Shown: positions 16,347-25,883 of the stretch, in pieces
How positions within the stretch are numbered: the stretch's first letter is position 1
Layout of the letters: the number at the start of each line of letters is the position of its first letter
DNA from: Alphaproteobacteria bacterium
GTDB taxonomy: Bacteria; Pseudomonadota; Alphaproteobacteria; UBA9219; RFNS01
Direction of reading: 5' to 3'
DNA length: 64,000 nt
NCBI GenBank assembly: GCA_037200005.1
Contig: JBBCGY010000001.1
Span: 825,812-889,811, forward strand
Notes under the pieces: generated by a model
Told to the model about the DNA's origin: nothing
What the model saw: only the letters and a program-made list of their open reading frames with translations
The model's database searches: none
Translations under genes and position numbers: made by a program

Positions 16347-17645
16347 CTACCGCTTGTCCACCGGCACGAAATCGCGGGGCGGATGGCCGCTGTAAAGCTG
16401 GCGCGGGCGGCCGATCTTGGCCTGTTCCGCCGATTGCTCCTGCCAGTGCGCGACCCATCCGGCGGTGCGCGCGATGGCGAACAGCACGGTGAACAGGCTG
16501 GTCGGGAATCCCATGGCGCGCAGGATGATGCCGGAATAGAAATCGACGTTCGGATACAGTTTTTTCTGAATGAAATAATCGTCCTGCAGCGCGATGCGCT
16601 CCAGTTCGATGGCGGTCTGCAGCAGCGGATCGTTCTTGATGCCGAGTTCGCCGAGCACTTCATCGCAGGTTTGCTTCATCACCTTGGCGCGCGGGTCGTA
16701 GTTTTTATAGACGCGGTGGCCGAAGCCCATCAGGCGGAAGGAATCGTCCTTGTCCTTGGCGCGCTTGATGATGGTGGGAATTTGGTCGGGGCTGCCGATT
16801 TCGGTCAGCATTTTCAGCACGGCTTCGTTGGCGCCGCCATGTGCCGGACCCCATAGCGAGGCGATCCCGGCGGCGATGCAGGCGAAAGGATTGGCCTGCG
16901 ACGAGCTTGCGAGGCGAACGGTGGAGGTCGACGCGTTCTGCTCATGGTCGGCATGGAGGATAAAAATCTTGTCCATCGCCTTCGCCAGGATCGGGTTGAT
17001 CTTGTACGGCTCGGCGGGCAGCGAGAAGGTCATATAGAGGAAATTTTCCGCGTAGGACAGGCTGTTCTGCGGATAGACGAAGGGCTGGCCGACGGCGTAT
17101 TTGTATGCCATGGCGGCGAGCGTCGGCATCTTGGCGATCAGGCGGTGGCAGGCGATGTCGCGCTGGGCCGCGTCGTTGATGTCCGTGGAATCGTGATAGA
17201 AGGCCGCCAGCGCGCCGACCACGCCGCACATCACCGCCATCGGGTGCGCGTCGCGGCGGAAGCCGCTGTAGAAGCGGATCAGCTGCTCATGCACCATGGT
17301 GTGATAGGTGATGTGGCGCACCCAGTCGGATTTCTGCTTGGCGTCCGGCAGCTCGTCATGCTGCAGCAGATAGGCGACTTCGAGAAAATCGCTTTTCTCC
17401 GCGAGCTGCTCGATGGGATAGCCGCGATGGAGCAAGACGCCCTTGTCGCCGTCGATGAAGGTGATCTTGGACTCGCAGCTTCCGGTCGAGGTGAAGCCGG
17501 GATCGAAGGTGAACATCCCCGTATCGCCGTAAAGCTTGCGGATGTCGACGACCTGCGGCCCGACGGTGCCGTCCAGCTTGTCGAGTTTCCAGCTTTTGCC
17601 GGTCTGGTCGTCGGTGAGCGTCACCGTGCCGCTGATCTTGGCCAT
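16347..17645 (-). CDS. gltA: Citrate synthase
   Basis: Type II citrate synthase (432 residues) that condenses oxaloacetate with acetyl-CoA at TCA cycle entry. The catalytic residues are His269 in [10 protein letters not shown], His310 in [13 protein letters not shown] and Asp368 in YPNVDFYSG. The length and N-terminal beta domain fit the hexameric NADH-sensitive Gram-negative class. The start [13 protein letters not shown] is preceded by a Shine-Dalgarno-like stretch. The location near gltX, comEC and lexA is conserved in alphaproteobacteria. Confidence 0.97.
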   Translation of the reverse strand: MAKISGTVTLTDDQTGKSWKLDKLDGTVGPQVVDIRKLYGDTGMFTFDPGFTSTGSCESKITFIDGDKGVLLHRGYPIEQLAEKSDFLEVAYLLQHDELPDAKQKSDWVRHITYHTMVHEQLIRFYSGFRRDAHPMAVMCGVVGALAAFYHDSTDINDAAQRDIACHRLIAKMPTLAAMAYKYAVGQPFVYPQNSLSYAENFLYMTFSLPAEPYKINPILAKAMDKIFILHADHEQNASTSTVRLASSSQANPFACIAAGIASLWGPAHGGANEAVLKMLTEIGSPDQIPTIIKRAKDKDDSFRLMGFGHRVYKNYDPRAKVMKQTCDEVLGELGIKNDPLLQTAIELERIALQDDYFIQKKLYPNVDFYSGIILRAMGFPTSLFTVLFAIARTAGWVAHWQEQSAEQAKIGRPRQLYSGHPPRDFVPVDKR

Positions 17646-17806
17646 GATGGAATCCTGTGCGCGGGAGAGACTTCGAGAGCAATGATAACGAATAAGGCGA
17701 TTATGGTTAATATCGCGTAAATATCATATATGCGGCAATTTGGGTTTTTACTTTCGTTTTTTTGGGATAGGTTGCGCCGATACAAGATTTTTGAAGGAGA
17801 CATACC

Positions 17807-18163
17807 ATGAGCGTAACACTCAGAGATCAGAATGAGGCGTTTCAGGGCAAGGCGCTCGCGCCCGATGCGTATTCGCCGGTCATCGTCGAGTCGGTGGAAA
17901 ATTTGTTCAAGCTCGCCGCCAGCCAATTCAAGCGGGAAGAAGGTTTTACGATAAGGCCCAGCGGAAATGCCGTGAATGGCATCACATCATTCGACGTTTA
18001 TCATGGCAAGGCGACGCTGCAGGTGGGCAAGCCCTTTGCCGATTCCAACGAGGAATTCTTTGCCGGCTGGTCGGCGGGGCGCATGCCGCAACGCAGACAA
18101 ATGTCTTATCTCGGCATTGTTGGCATAATGGGAGATTTCATGAGAAACTTTACTCCCAAGTGA
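17807..18163 (+). CDS. Hypothetical protein, tandem paralogue A
   Basis: A 118-residue protein of unknown family with a strong ribosome site (GAAGGAG) before the ATG. It shares a clear pattern with the next gene: QNEAFQGKALAPDAYSPVIV then ESVENLFKLA, and later AGWSAGR. No signal peptide, membrane segment or known motif is seen. It is divergent from gltA. The duplicated arrangement suggests a lineage-specific family. Confidence 0.75.
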   Translation: MSVTLRDQNEAFQGKALAPDAYSPVIVESVENLFKLAASQFKREEGFTIRPSGNAVNGITSFDVYHGKATLQVGKPFADSNEEFFAGWSAGRMPQRRQMSYLGIVGIMGDFMRNFTPK

Positions 18164-18209
18164 TGGTTTCTCCCGCCGTCCCGCCGATAGAACATTAAGG
18201 AGATAGGGC

Positions 18210-18584
18210 ATGAGCATAACGGCCAGCGAACAAGAGGCGGCGTTTCAGGGCAAGGCCCTCGCACCCGTTCCGCATTCACCGACGATCATCGAGTCGGTGG
18301 ATAATCTGTTCAAGCTTGCGTCTATCAAATTCGGCCGCACGGGAAGCGGCTTTGAGGTTCTTGCCGATCCTGAGCGCAATGAGCAGAACGAAGTCACGGG
18401 CTTTATCGTTAGACGAGGCTCGGCGACATTGGAGGTTTCGGAGCTTCCGGTTCGCGGCGACCGGCCTCCCCATATTACGGCGGGCTGGTCTGCGTCCTCG
18501 AGTCCCCGGGTCGAGAGCCGGTCTTACCGGGAAGCCGTGTGCCTTATGGGGCAATTCAGAAAGCTTCGCTTCAGCCCCGCGTGA
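18210..18584 (+). CDS. Hypothetical protein, tandem paralogue B
   Basis: The 124-residue paralogue of the preceding gene: EAAFQGKALAPVPHSPTIIE, ESVDNLFKLA and AGWSASSS align with gene A, while the middle and C-terminus diverge. An AGGAGAT ribosome site precedes the ATG. The two stand 46 bases apart on the same strand and are likely cotranscribed. It converges on gltX, with only five bases between the two stops. Function unknown. Confidence 0.75.
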   Translation: MSITASEQEAAFQGKALAPVPHSPTIIESVDNLFKLASIKFGRTGSGFEVLADPERNEQNEVTGFIVRRGSATLEVSELPVRGDRPPHITAGWSASSSPRVESRSYREAVCLMGQFRKLRFSPA

Positions 18585-18589
18585 CGGCC

Positions 18590-19972
18590 CTATAAAACAT
18601 CCCCGATCCGTCCCAGCGTCTCCTCTTTCCCCAGGAATTCCGCCGCGCCGAAAATCGGCGGCGAAGTGGACGAGCCGGTCAGCGCCGCGCGCAGCGGCTG
18701 GGCGAGGGCGCCGAGCTTGATCCCTTTTTCCGCCGCATGGTTGCGGCATAATTCTTCCAGCGCTGCGCCGGTGAAATCCGGCAGCGCCTCGATCTGCGGC
18801 GCGAGCGCGCGCAGATGGTTTTTCCCTTCATCCGCCAAAATTTTCTTGGCGCTGTCGTCCATCGCCAGCGGACGCGGGGTGACATAGAACGCCGCCGCCT
18901 GCGCCAGCTCGGCCAGCGTTTTGGCGCGCGGTTTCAAGTCCGGCATCGCACGCGTGAGAATGGCAAGCGCGGATGTTTCGGTTTTGCCGAGACGCGCCGC
19001 GACCAGGGCCGCGAGTTCCGCGTTATCGCGCAATTTCAGATAATGCGCATTGACCGAATCCAGCTTGGTGAAATCGAACCGCGCGGGCGACTGGCCGATA
19101 TGCTCCAGGTCGAACCATTCCAGAGCTTGTTCGCGCGCGATGATCTCGTCGTCGCCGTGACTCCAGCACAGGCGCAGCAGATAATTGCACACCGCTTCGG
19201 GCAGATAACCCTTGTCGCGGTAGTCCGAAACCGCGGGAGCGCCATGGCGCTTGGAAAGCTTGGCGCCGTCCGGGCCGAGGATCATCGGCAGATGCGCGAA
19301 GACGGGAACGTCCCATCCCATCGCGCGGTAAATCTGCACCTGGCGGAACGTATTGGTGAAATGATCGTCGCCGCGAATGACATGGGTGATGTGCATGTCA
19401 TGATCGTCCACCACGACGGCATGCATGTATGTCGGCCCGCCGTCCGAGCGCAGCAGGATCATGTCGTCGAGTTGCGCGTTCTGCACCGTCACCGCGCCCT
19501 TGACTTTATCGTCGACGACCGTTTCGCCCTCGGTGGGCGCTTTCAGGCGAATGACCGGCTTGACGCCCGGCGGCGCGGTGGCGGGATCGCGGTCGCGCCA
19601 GCGTCCGTCATAACGCTGCGGCAGGCCCTTGAGCTTTTGCTCCGTGCGCATCTCTTCCAATTCTTCCGGCGTGGCGTAGCAGTAATAGGCCGCGCCGCGC
19701 GCCACCATCTCCCGCGCCACTTCGGCATGACGCTCGCGCCGCGCATATTGCGAGATCGCGTCGCCGTCCCAATCCAGGCCGAGCCATTTCATGCCGTCCA
19801 GGATGGTCTGCACCGACGCTTCGGTCGAACGCTCGCGGTCGGTATCCTCGATCCGCAGCAGGAACTGCCCGCCATGCCGCCTTGCGAACAGCCAGTTGAA
19901 CAGGGCCGTGCGCGCGCTGCCGATATGCAGGAAGCCGGTGGGGGAGGGGGCGAAACGGACGATGGGTTTCAT
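18590..19972 (-). CDS. gltX: Glutamyl-tRNA synthetase
   Basis: A class I aminoacyl-tRNA synthetase of 460 residues charging tRNA-Glu (and possibly tRNA-Gln in organisms lacking GlnRS). The HIGH-type motif is [16 protein letters not shown] (residues 11-26) and the KMSKS-type motif is KLSKRHGA near residue 240. [10 protein letters not shown] confirms the Glu/Gln subclass. The C-terminus [20 protein letters not shown] is usual for bacterial GltX. It is divergent from comEC with about 40 bases between starts. Confidence 0.97.
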   Translation of the reverse strand: MKPIVRFAPSPTGFLHIGSARTALFNWLFARRHGGQFLLRIEDTDRERSTEASVQTILDGMKWLGLDWDGDAISQYARRERHAEVAREMVARGAAYYCYATPEELEEMRTEQKLKGLPQRYDGRWRDRDPATAPPGVKPVIRLKAPTEGETVVDDKVKGAVTVQNAQLDDMILLRSDGGPTYMHAVVVDDHDMHITHVIRGDDHFTNTFRQVQIYRAMGWDVPVFAHLPMILGPDGAKLSKRHGAPAVSDYRDKGYLPEAVCNYLLRLCWSHGDDEIIAREQALEWFDLEHIGQSPARFDFTKLDSVNAHYLKLRDNAELAALVAARLGKTETSALAILTRAMPDLKPRAKTLAELAQAAAFYVTPRPLAMDDSAKKILADEGKNHLRALAPQIEALPDFTGAALEELCRNHAAEKGIKLGALAQPLRAALTGSSTSPPIFGAAEFLGKEETLGRIGDVL

Positions 19973-20012
19973 TTTGCGAAGCCTGGGCTAGAATGCGCGG
20001 GGGGGAGAGAGC

Positions 20013-22178
20013 GTGGAATTTCTTCGCGACAAGATAGCCTGGCTCGCCGCCGAGTTCCAGATGGAACGCGGCAGGTGGCTTCTATGGGCCCCGGTGCTGA
20101 TCGGATGCGGCGCGTGGGCGTATTTTAGCTGGCCGGACGAGCCTTCGCGATGGTGGCTGCCGGCGGCCCCGCTTCTTGCGCTGCTTTGCTTCGCGCCGCC
20201 TCTCAAAGCCGCGCGTCCGGGGCTGGTCGTCCTGCTTCTGCTGGCGATGGGATGGAATGCCGCGCAGCTGGCGACGATGCGGGTGATGCATCCGATGCTG
20301 CGCCATGAGATAGGGCCGCTGCGTATCGAAGGCCGGGTGGTCGAGATCGAGCCGTCGGTCAGCGGCGTCTCGGTGCGTCTCGACGATGTGAAAATCGACA
20401 GGCTCATGGCCGGAGCGCCGCGCCAGGTTCGGATCCGGCTGCGGGATCAAAGCGCCGAATGGCCGCCGCCCGGCAGCATCGTCGCCATTGATGCCCTGCT
20501 GGCCCCGCCGCAGGAACCCGTCGCGCCGGGAGCTTACGATTTTCGCCGCCATGCGTTTTTCGACGGAATCGGCGCGCAGGGATTCGCGCGCGGCAGTTTG
20601 AGCGTCGTCGCGCCGCCGAAAGAGGATGGCGGCTTCATGCTGTGGGTCGAATCCGTGCGCGAGACGATCGCGGAACGGGTCTTGCGGGTTCTTTCCGGCG
20701 ATCAGGCGCAGATCGCCATCGCGCTTCTGAACGGCGCGCAAAGCGGCATTTCCAAGCCGGCGCTGGCGGATATGCGCGCGTCGGGCCTGCAGCATATTCT
20801 GTCCATTTCGGGCCTGCATCTCGCCATCGTCGCGGCTTTTGTTTATGTCGGGCTGCGCAGTTTGCTCGCCTTGATCCCTTATGTGGCGCTGCGCTGGCCG
20901 ATCAAGAAAATCGCCGCCGGATTGTCGCTCGTCAATCTGATCGTCTATACGCTGCTGACCGGGATGCTGGTGCCCGCGATACGCTCGGCGATCATGACCG
21001 GCATCATCATGATCGCGGTGCTGTTCGACCGGCGCGCTCTGTCGCTGCGCACCGTGGCGATTGCCGGGATCATTCTGCTGCTGGCCGCGCCGCAGGCGCT
21101 GCTCGGCGCGAGCTTTCAGATGTCGTTCGCCGCCGTGCTCGTGATGGTCGCGGGTTTCGAGGAATTGCGGCGCAGGCGGCGGCTGGAGATCGGCCGCGAG
21201 CGCGTCCAGGGACGAGCCATAGGGTTGTGGGGCGCGGCTGTGAAGATCGCGGAGCATATCGCCGCCATAGCCACGACATCGGTGTTGGCCTCGGTGGCGA
21301 CCGCGCCGGTCGCGCTTTATAATTTCCAGCAGATCAACTGGTACGGCGTGATCGCCAACATGCTCGGCATTCCGCTCGCGACTTTTTGGATCATGCCCGC
21401 CGGATTCATTTCCTATTTTCTGATGCCGTTCGGGCTGGAGGCGTGGGCGATCAAGCTGATGGGGTGGGGGATCGACGCGCTGATGGCGATCGCCGCCGCC
21501 GTCGCCGCGTGGCCGGGGGCCTTGATCCTGACGCTCGCGCTGCCGAGTTACGCTTTCGCGCTGGTTTTGGCCGGAGGGCTGTGGTTATGCCTGTGGACGC
21601 GGCGCTGGCGGCTGTTCGGGCTTGCGCCGATCGCGGCGGGACTGGCGCTGTGCCTGTTTCCGTCGGCGCCTGACATTTATATCGCGCCCGATTTCGCCAA
21701 TTGGGCGGCGCGCGTGGAGCAACGCAAATTCGTCGCCGCGCGTGGCGGCGAGCGCGATTTTATCCTGAAGCAATGGCGGCAGCGGGAAGGCGGCAGGGAA
21801 TTCGTTACATTGAAGGATTACATCGCGGAACCGGCTTCTCCAGCCGCGCCTTCATCCTCTGTTTTGCGATGCGACGATCTCGGCTGCGTCTATGCCGCGA
21901 GAACCCGCGAGGCGGCTTTCGTGTTCGACGCCGCCGCCCTGGAGGAAGATTGCATGACGGCGGCGGTGATCGTCACGCCGCTATGGCATGTGAATTGCCC
22001 GGGTTCGACGGCCATGATCGTCGATGGAAGATGGGTCAAGCGGCATGGCGCGACATCCATCACGTTGCGCGAGAACGCGCCGCCGGAAATCCTTTCCGCG
22101 CGCGACCGCTGGGGCGCGAGGCCGTGGAGTCCCGGATGGCGGACGGAGGAAAGGCGATGGATGGCGGACGACAAATGA
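20013..22178 (+). CDS. comEC: ComEC/Rec2-family DNA uptake channel protein
   Basis: A 721-residue inner-membrane protein. An N-terminal DUF4131-like part with two or three membrane segments and a soluble OB-like region is followed by the Competence domain. The latter has HILSISGLHLAIVAAFVYVG near residue 265 and many membrane helices up to ~550. The C-terminal ~170 residues correspond to the degenerate metallo-beta-lactamase region seen in alphaproteobacterial homologues, without a clear HxHxDH motif. It would carry single-stranded DNA across the inner membrane. The start is GTG with a GGGGGAGAG ribosome site. comF is present at 43 kb. Confidence 0.92.
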   Translation: MEFLRDKIAWLAAEFQMERGRWLLWAPVLIGCGAWAYFSWPDEPSRWWLPAAPLLALLCFAPPLKAARPGLVVLLLLAMGWNAAQLATMRVMHPMLRHEIGPLRIEGRVVEIEPSVSGVSVRLDDVKIDRLMAGAPRQVRIRLRDQSAEWPPPGSIVAIDALLAPPQEPVAPGAYDFRRHAFFDGIGAQGFARGSLSVVAPPKEDGGFMLWVESVRETIAERVLRVLSGDQAQIAIALLNGAQSGISKPALADMRASGLQHILSISGLHLAIVAAFVYVGLRSLLALIPYVALRWPIKKIAAGLSLVNLIVYTLLTGMLVPAIRSAIMTGIIMIAVLFDRRALSLRTVAIAGIILLLAAPQALLGASFQMSFAAVLVMVAGFEELRRRRRLEIGRERVQGRAIGLWGAAVKIAEHIAAIATTSVLASVATAPVALYNFQQINWYGVIANMLGIPLATFWIMPAGFISYFLMPFGLEAWAIKLMGWGIDALMAIAAAVAAWPGALILTLALPSYAFALVLAGGLWLCLWTRRWRLFGLAPIAAGLALCLFPSAPDIYIAPDFANWAARVEQRKFVAARGGERDFILKQWRQREGGREFVTLKDYIAEPASPAAPSSSVLRCDDLGCVYAARTREAAFVFDAAALEEDCMTAAVIVTPLWHVNCPGSTAMIVDGRWVKRHGATSITLRENAPPEILSARDRWGARPWSPGWRTEERRWMADDK

Positions 22179-22414
22179 GCCGCCGGACGGCCGCTCTCCG
22201 CGACTGCCCCATTCGCCATGACCGCGGCTTCTTCTTTCCATAGCATTCTCGCATAACGGACAAGGTCAACAGCCAGCAGCACCGGCACCGCCGCCAGCAT
22301 GGCCTGCGTGACCGTGACCAGGGCGCTCGGCGCGCCGCCGCTATAGACATGCAGCGTCACCAGCAGATTGCCGCCGATCAGCGCCAGGGCGATTTTGGTC
22401 GCTTGCCAGTTCAT
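21890..22414 (-). CDS. Small membrane protein coupled to lexA (3' end uncertain)
   Basis: The start ATG overlaps the lexA stop (TGATG), so translation is probably coupled. The first ~55 residues contain two hydrophobic segments (IALALIGGNLLVTLHVYSGG and VTQAMLAAVPVLLAVDLVRY), as in small membrane proteins. After about residue 79 the frame runs antisense through the last 289 bases of comEC, an unlikely arrangement. Either the real gene is shorter, with its stop lost, or the overlap is real. Family unknown. Confidence 0.4.
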   Translation of the reverse strand: MNWQATKIALALIGGNLLVTLHVYSGGAPSALVTVTQAMLAAVPVLLAVDLVRYARMLWKEEAAVMANGAVAESGRPAAHLSSAIHRLSSVRHPGLHGLAPQRSRAERISGGAFSRNVMDVAPCRLTHLPSTIMAVEPGQFTCHSGVTITAAVMQSSSRAAASNTKAASRVLAA

Positions 22415-23070
22415 CAGTAATGCCTCATCAGCCCGACCAGTTTCCCCTGAATCCGCACGCGGTTCGGGTCATAGATCATGGTTTTGTAGTGGCGGTTGGC
22501 GGGTTCGAGCGCGATCATGCCGTTCTGGCGATTGAAGCGCTTCAATGTCGCTTCCTGCTCGTCGATCAGCGCGACGACAGTGTCTCCAAGTTCGGCGCGT
22601 TCGGCGCGGCGGATGATGACAAGGTCGCCGTCCAGAATGCCGTCCTCGATCATGGAATCGCCGTCGACTTCCAGCGCGTAATGATCGCCGGGACGCGCGC
22701 GCGCGCCGATCATGTCCGGCGGAATGGCAATATCCCGCAAGGGATCGCTGATCGCTTCGATGGCGGTGCCCGCCGCGATACGTCCGTAAAGCGGCAGATT
22801 GACGGCATTCATCACGGCGGTCAGCGGAATGTCGGGCATGTCGTTGGCGGCCAGATGCTCCGGAAGCTTCAGGATTTCCAGCGCCCGCGCCTTGTGCGGC
22901 AAACGGCGGATGAAGCCGCGTTCTTCCAGCCCCATGATCAGGCGGTGAATGCCCGATTTGGAGGCGAGGCCGAGGCTCTCCTTCATTTCGTCGAAAGAAG
23001 GCGGCACGCCGTCGCTGTCGAGCCGCTCTTTAATCAGCAGCAGAAGCCGTTGTTGTTGGCGGGTCAGCAT
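22414..23070 (-). CDS. lexA: LexA SOS-response repressor
   Basis: LexA (218 residues from the ATG at 23070; an ATG at 23082 adds MRAF). The N-terminal winged helix is [16 protein letters not shown] plus [20 protein letters not shown]. The self-cleavage site is Ala100-Gly101 in [12 protein letters not shown]. The catalytic dyad is Ser139 in [10 protein letters not shown] and Lys177 in EATLKRFN. It represses DNA-damage genes until RecA triggers self-cleavage. A perfect GTTC-N7-GTTC box lies 48 bases upstream, indicating autoregulation. Confidence 0.97.
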   Translation of the reverse strand: MLTRQQQRLLLLIKERLDSDGVPPSFDEMKESLGLASKSGIHRLIMGLEERGFIRRLPHKARALEILKLPEHLAANDMPDIPLTAVMNAVNLPLYGRIAAGTAIEAISDPLRDIAIPPDMIGARARPGDHYALEVDGDSMIEDGILDGDLVIIRRAERAELGDTVVALIDEQEATLKRFNRQNGMIALEPANRHYKTMIYDPNRVRIQGKLVGLMRHY

Positions 23071-23096
23071 GAAAGCCCTCATGAGGACAAGTTGTA

Positions 23097-23132
23097 GAAC
23101 AAAACAAGAATATATTCGTTCTATTCTTGTTC
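23097..23132 (-). promoter_or_regulatory. SOS (LexA) boxes upstream of lexA
   Basis: GTTC-TATTCTT-GTTC at 23118-23132 is a perfect alphaproteobacterial SOS box. A second near-match GAAC-N7-GAAT lies at 23097-23111. They sit in the AT-rich gap between lexA and the divergent PIG-L deacetylase gene, so LexA should repress its own gene and could also affect the deacetylase. Confidence 0.85.
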
Positions 23133-23224
23133 TTATTATCTGTCAAGATGGAAATGAGGATGGAAAAACTATAAGATTTATCAAATAATTGTGATCGTAT
23201 TCACGCCAATCCAAGGAGATGCCA

Positions 23225-24070
23225 TTGCCTCTTACCAGCCCTTCGGCCCTGGTAGCCGATTATTTGCGCTTGCTCGGCATGAAGGGTCAGCCTTCCTTGC
23301 CGAATGTTTCGGGCGCGGGAGGGACATGCGCGATTTTCGCGCCGCATCCCGACGACGAAAGCATCACCACCGGCCTGGCGCTGCGTCTGCGGCGCGAGGC
23401 GGGAATGAAGGTGGTCAATATTCCCGTGACATTGGGCAGCAATACCGGACGCAGGGAAGAACGGAAGCAGGAACTGCAAAAGGCGTGCGAGCTGCTCGGC
23501 TTCGAGATCGTCGAGCCGGCGGCGCAATGTTTCGATCAAGTCAAGCCGGACACCAAGACGGCGCAGCCGATTTTCTGGGACGGCATGGCGGCAAAACTCG
23601 GCGCGCTGCTGGAGCGGATCAAGCCCGACATCCTGTTCCTGCCGCACCGGGGCGATGCGCACCCGACGCATGTCGGCACGCATGATCTGGTGATGGACGC
23701 GCTTGCCAAGCTGCCGGCCGAGTTCAGCACCATTCTGGTCTTCACGGAATATTGGCAGCCGCAAATCTTGCCGAACCTGATGGTGGAATCGCCCGCGGAC
23801 GATGTCGCGCTGTTGATCGAGGCGCTGCAATGCCATGCGGGAGAAATCGCCCGCAATCCCTATCATCGCTCGCTTCCGGCCTGGATGATCGACAATGCGC
23901 GGCGCGGCGCGGAGGTCGTCGGCGGCCTCGGCACCGAGGCGGGCCATATCGCCTTCGCGACTTTATATCAGTTCGGCGTGTGGCGCGGCGGGCGCTATGA
24001 AACCGCGCCCGTGACGATGATCCTGCCCGCGAGTCACTCCGCCGCTTCGCTGATGGCGGCGGCGGCTTGA
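23225..24070 (+). CDS. PIG-L (LmbE) family deacetylase
   Basis: A zinc-dependent N-deacetylase family protein of about 281 residues. The metal motif is FAPHPDDESITTG (His, Asp, Asp) and the second metal site is GDAHPTHVGTH. Members deacetylate N-acetylglucosamine-type or related substrates; the substrate here is unknown. The ATG at 23219 directly abuts AGGAG (ending 23218), leaving no spacing, while the TTG at 23225 has six bases, so TTG is the likelier start. It is divergent from lexA and shares its SOS-box region. Its 3' end overlaps the convergent HxlR gene by 37 bases. Confidence 0.85.
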   Translation: MPLTSPSALVADYLRLLGMKGQPSLPNVSGAGGTCAIFAPHPDDESITTGLALRLRREAGMKVVNIPVTLGSNTGRREERKQELQKACELLGFEIVEPAAQCFDQVKPDTKTAQPIFWDGMAAKLGALLERIKPDILFLPHRGDAHPTHVGTHDLVMDALAKLPAEFSTILVFTEYWQPQILPNLMVESPADDVALLIEALQCHAGEIARNPYHRSLPAWMIDNARRGAEVVGGLGTEAGHIAFATLYQFGVWRGGRYETAPVTMILPASHSAASLMAAAA

Positions 24071-24441
24071 TTGATGACGGCGCGTTTGCCGCCGTTGCGC
24101 GATTTCTTGACCGGCACATCCGCCCATTGCACCGCGACGTCATGCAGCGTGCTGAAGACCTGCCGCAATTCCTGGCCGCGTTCGCTCATGCCATAGGTGA
24201 CCTGCGGCGGCACGGTCGGCTCGTACTGGCGGTAGATCACGCCCGCCGCTTCGAGCATGCGCAGACGCTCCGTCAAAACCTTCGATGAGATTTTTCCCAT
24301 CTTGCGCTTCAACTCCAGAAAGCGCGTCGGCCCGTTCTGCGACAGGTTCCAGATGATAAGGCAAGTCCAAGGCCCGGATAAAAGCTTGAGCAGATTTTCC
24401 ATCGGGCAGGAGTGGGGCGCTTCGGTCATAGGTTTCACCAT
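24034..24441 (-). CDS. HxlR-family redox or stress transcription regulator
   Basis: A winged-helix HxlR/MarR-like repressor of 135 residues (ATG at 24441; 24459 and 24429 are alternatives). The core is PMENLLKLLSGPWTCLIIWN, FLELKRKMGKISSKVLTERL and YGMSERGQELRQVF. A single conserved-position Cys (Cys12 in HSCPMENLL) matches the redox-sensing Cys in YodB/HypR-type HxlR proteins. It is divergent from a flavodoxin-fold oxidoreductase, the usual target arrangement, and a strong inverted repeat lies between them. Confidence 0.88.
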   Translation of the reverse strand: MVKPMTEAPHSCPMENLLKLLSGPWTCLIIWNLSQNGPTRFLELKRKMGKISSKVLTERLRMLEAAGVIYRQYEPTVPPQVTYGMSERGQELRQVFSTLHDVAVQWADVPVKKSRNGGKRAVINQAAAAISEAAE

Positions 24442-24476
24442 AAATAATGAGACGGACAATCCATTTCACAGTCACT

Positions 24477-24496
24477 ATAAAGTACCTACTTTCTAA
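24477..24496. promoter_or_regulatory. Candidate HxlR operator
   Basis: AAAGTA-CC-TACTTT (24480-24493) is a perfect 6-2-6 palindrome. Extended to nine-base arms (24477-24485 and 24488-24496) it has one mismatch. It lies between the divergent HxlR and oxidoreductase starts, the expected site for a dimeric HxlR repressor. Confidence 0.65.
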
Positions 24497-24552
24497 AATC
24501 AATAAACTTCCTTATATATCTTTGATATCAACAATAAAGGAAGGATGCAACC

Positions 24553-25119
24553 ATGAGTAAGATCGCCATCGTTTATCACAGCGGGTATGGGCACACCGCC
24601 ATTTTGGCTGATTCCGTAGCGAAGGGCGTGAACAGCGTCGCGGGCGCCAGCGCGCACATCATCAAGGCCGAAGATGCCGACAAGCATTGGGACGATCTGG
24701 CCGCCGCCGATGGCATTATCTTCGGCGCGCCGACCTATATGGGCAGCCTTTCCGCGCCGTTTAAGGCTTTCATGGACGCGAGCTCTAAGGTGTGGATGCA
24801 ACAGTCTTGGAAAGACAAAATCGCCGCCGGATTCACCAATTCCGCCAGCCAGAGCGGCGATAAGCTGAATTCGCTGATCCAGCTTGCGATTTTCGCCGCG
24901 CAGCACGGCATGATCTGGGTAAATCTTGGATTGCTGCCGGGGAATAACGCGTCCACGGCTTCGCCTAACGATCTTAACCGGCTGGGCAGCTTCCTCGGCG
25001 CCATGGCGCAGTCGAACAATGACCAGGGGCCGGATCTCGCGCCTCCGGAAGCCGACCGCAAGACGGCGGAGCATCTGGGACGGCGCGTGGCCGAGATCGC
25101 GGCGCGAATGAAGAAGTGA
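24553..25119 (+). CDS. Flavodoxin-fold NAD(P)H:quinone oxidoreductase-like protein
   Basis: A WrbA/flavodoxin-like FMN protein of 188 residues. The phosphate-binding loop is IVYHSGYGHTAILADSVAKG, the second FMN loop is GIIFGAPTYMGSLSAPFKAF, and GFTNSASQSGDKLNSL completes the site. The family reduces quinones by two electrons, protecting against redox cycling. An AAGGAAGG ribosome site precedes the ATG. The divergent HxlR gene and operator suggest derepression by electrophiles or quinones. Confidence 0.88.
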   Translation: MSKIAIVYHSGYGHTAILADSVAKGVNSVAGASAHIIKAEDADKHWDDLAAADGIIFGAPTYMGSLSAPFKAFMDASSKVWMQQSWKDKIAAGFTNSASQSGDKLNSLIQLAIFAAQHGMIWVNLGLLPGNNASTASPNDLNRLGSFLGAMAQSNNDQGPDLAPPEADRKTAEHLGRRVAEIAARMKK

Positions 25120-25155
25120 GAAGGCGAGGAACGTTCAGTGCTTAGGGTCCAGACT

Positions 25156-25815
25156 CTAAGGCGCGGGGGATGATTTCTTCGGTTTCATGGCCCTGATGCG
25201 GGCTTCCAGAATGCTTTGGCCGAGTTCCGGTTCAGAAGCGATATCGATTCCTGCGGCTTTGAACTGCGCTTTAATGAGTGTGGTCTTAGCCTTCGTCTCG
25301 CTCTGAGACATATCGGTGGATGTGCCGAGTTTCCATAGCCTGTATGCAGCGGCAGCGAAATTAGCGCGCGCGCCGGCGAAGGCGATAGTTTTTGCGGCGT
25401 CTGGGAGAATCGTGCCGGTTGTTCGGGCGATGCCGGCATAATGCTGATGAAGAAGCATTTGTTGATGGGCAATGGAGGCGGGATCCATCGGCACGATATC
25501 GGCCTGAAGATCGAGCGGCGCTTCCAGTTTTTTTATCCTATAGTCAATGGCCCTGCGATGGGCGCGGGCAATGGCCTTCTTGATCTGCCGGTCGAGATCG
25601 GAATTGGGAGCGATGACTCTGCCCTCGACCTGGAATTTCTTGCGCAGGTCTTTTTCCTCCGCGTCGATGGCTATAGGATCGAAGATGAGGATTTCCGGAC
25701 CCTCAAGGGCCGCGAGCCACGTCATGCCGGTTTTTTGGGCGACGCGAAAAGCGCTTCGGGTCAGAGGATCGGGCGTCAACGCTATATTGATCGCCATATA
25801 TCGGCTTCTCTTCAT
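25156..25815 (-). CDS. Hypothetical protein
   Basis: A 219-residue basic, mostly helical protein with no recognised domain. Visible features are a charged region KKFQVEGRVIAPNSDLDRQI, then KKAIARAHRRAIDYRIKKLE, and a Pro/Lys-rich end. No signal peptide or membrane segment. Starts at 25815 or 25797 (MAINIALTPDPL) are both possible. It is convergent with the flavodoxin gene and divergent from the DegT aminotransferase gene. It may be lineage-specific. Confidence 0.65.
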   Translation of the reverse strand: MKRSRYMAINIALTPDPLTRSAFRVAQKTGMTWLAALEGPEILIFDPIAIDAEEKDLRKKFQVEGRVIAPNSDLDRQIKKAIARAHRRAIDYRIKKLEAPLDLQADIVPMDPASIAHQQMLLHQHYAGIARTTGTILPDAAKTIAFAGARANFAAAAYRLWKLGTSTDMSQSETKAKTTLIKAQFKAAGIDIASEPELGQSILEARIRAMKPKKSSPAP

Positions 25816-25883
25816 ATTTCTTTTCCCGAGGGCTATATTGCGCCATTCTAATCAAAGAGCGGCGTTACTGGAAGATAAAATCT

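Noticed and set aside
18815..20128. 437-codon open frame antisense to gltX
   Set aside because: No recognisable motif, and it covers a well-supported synthetase gene.
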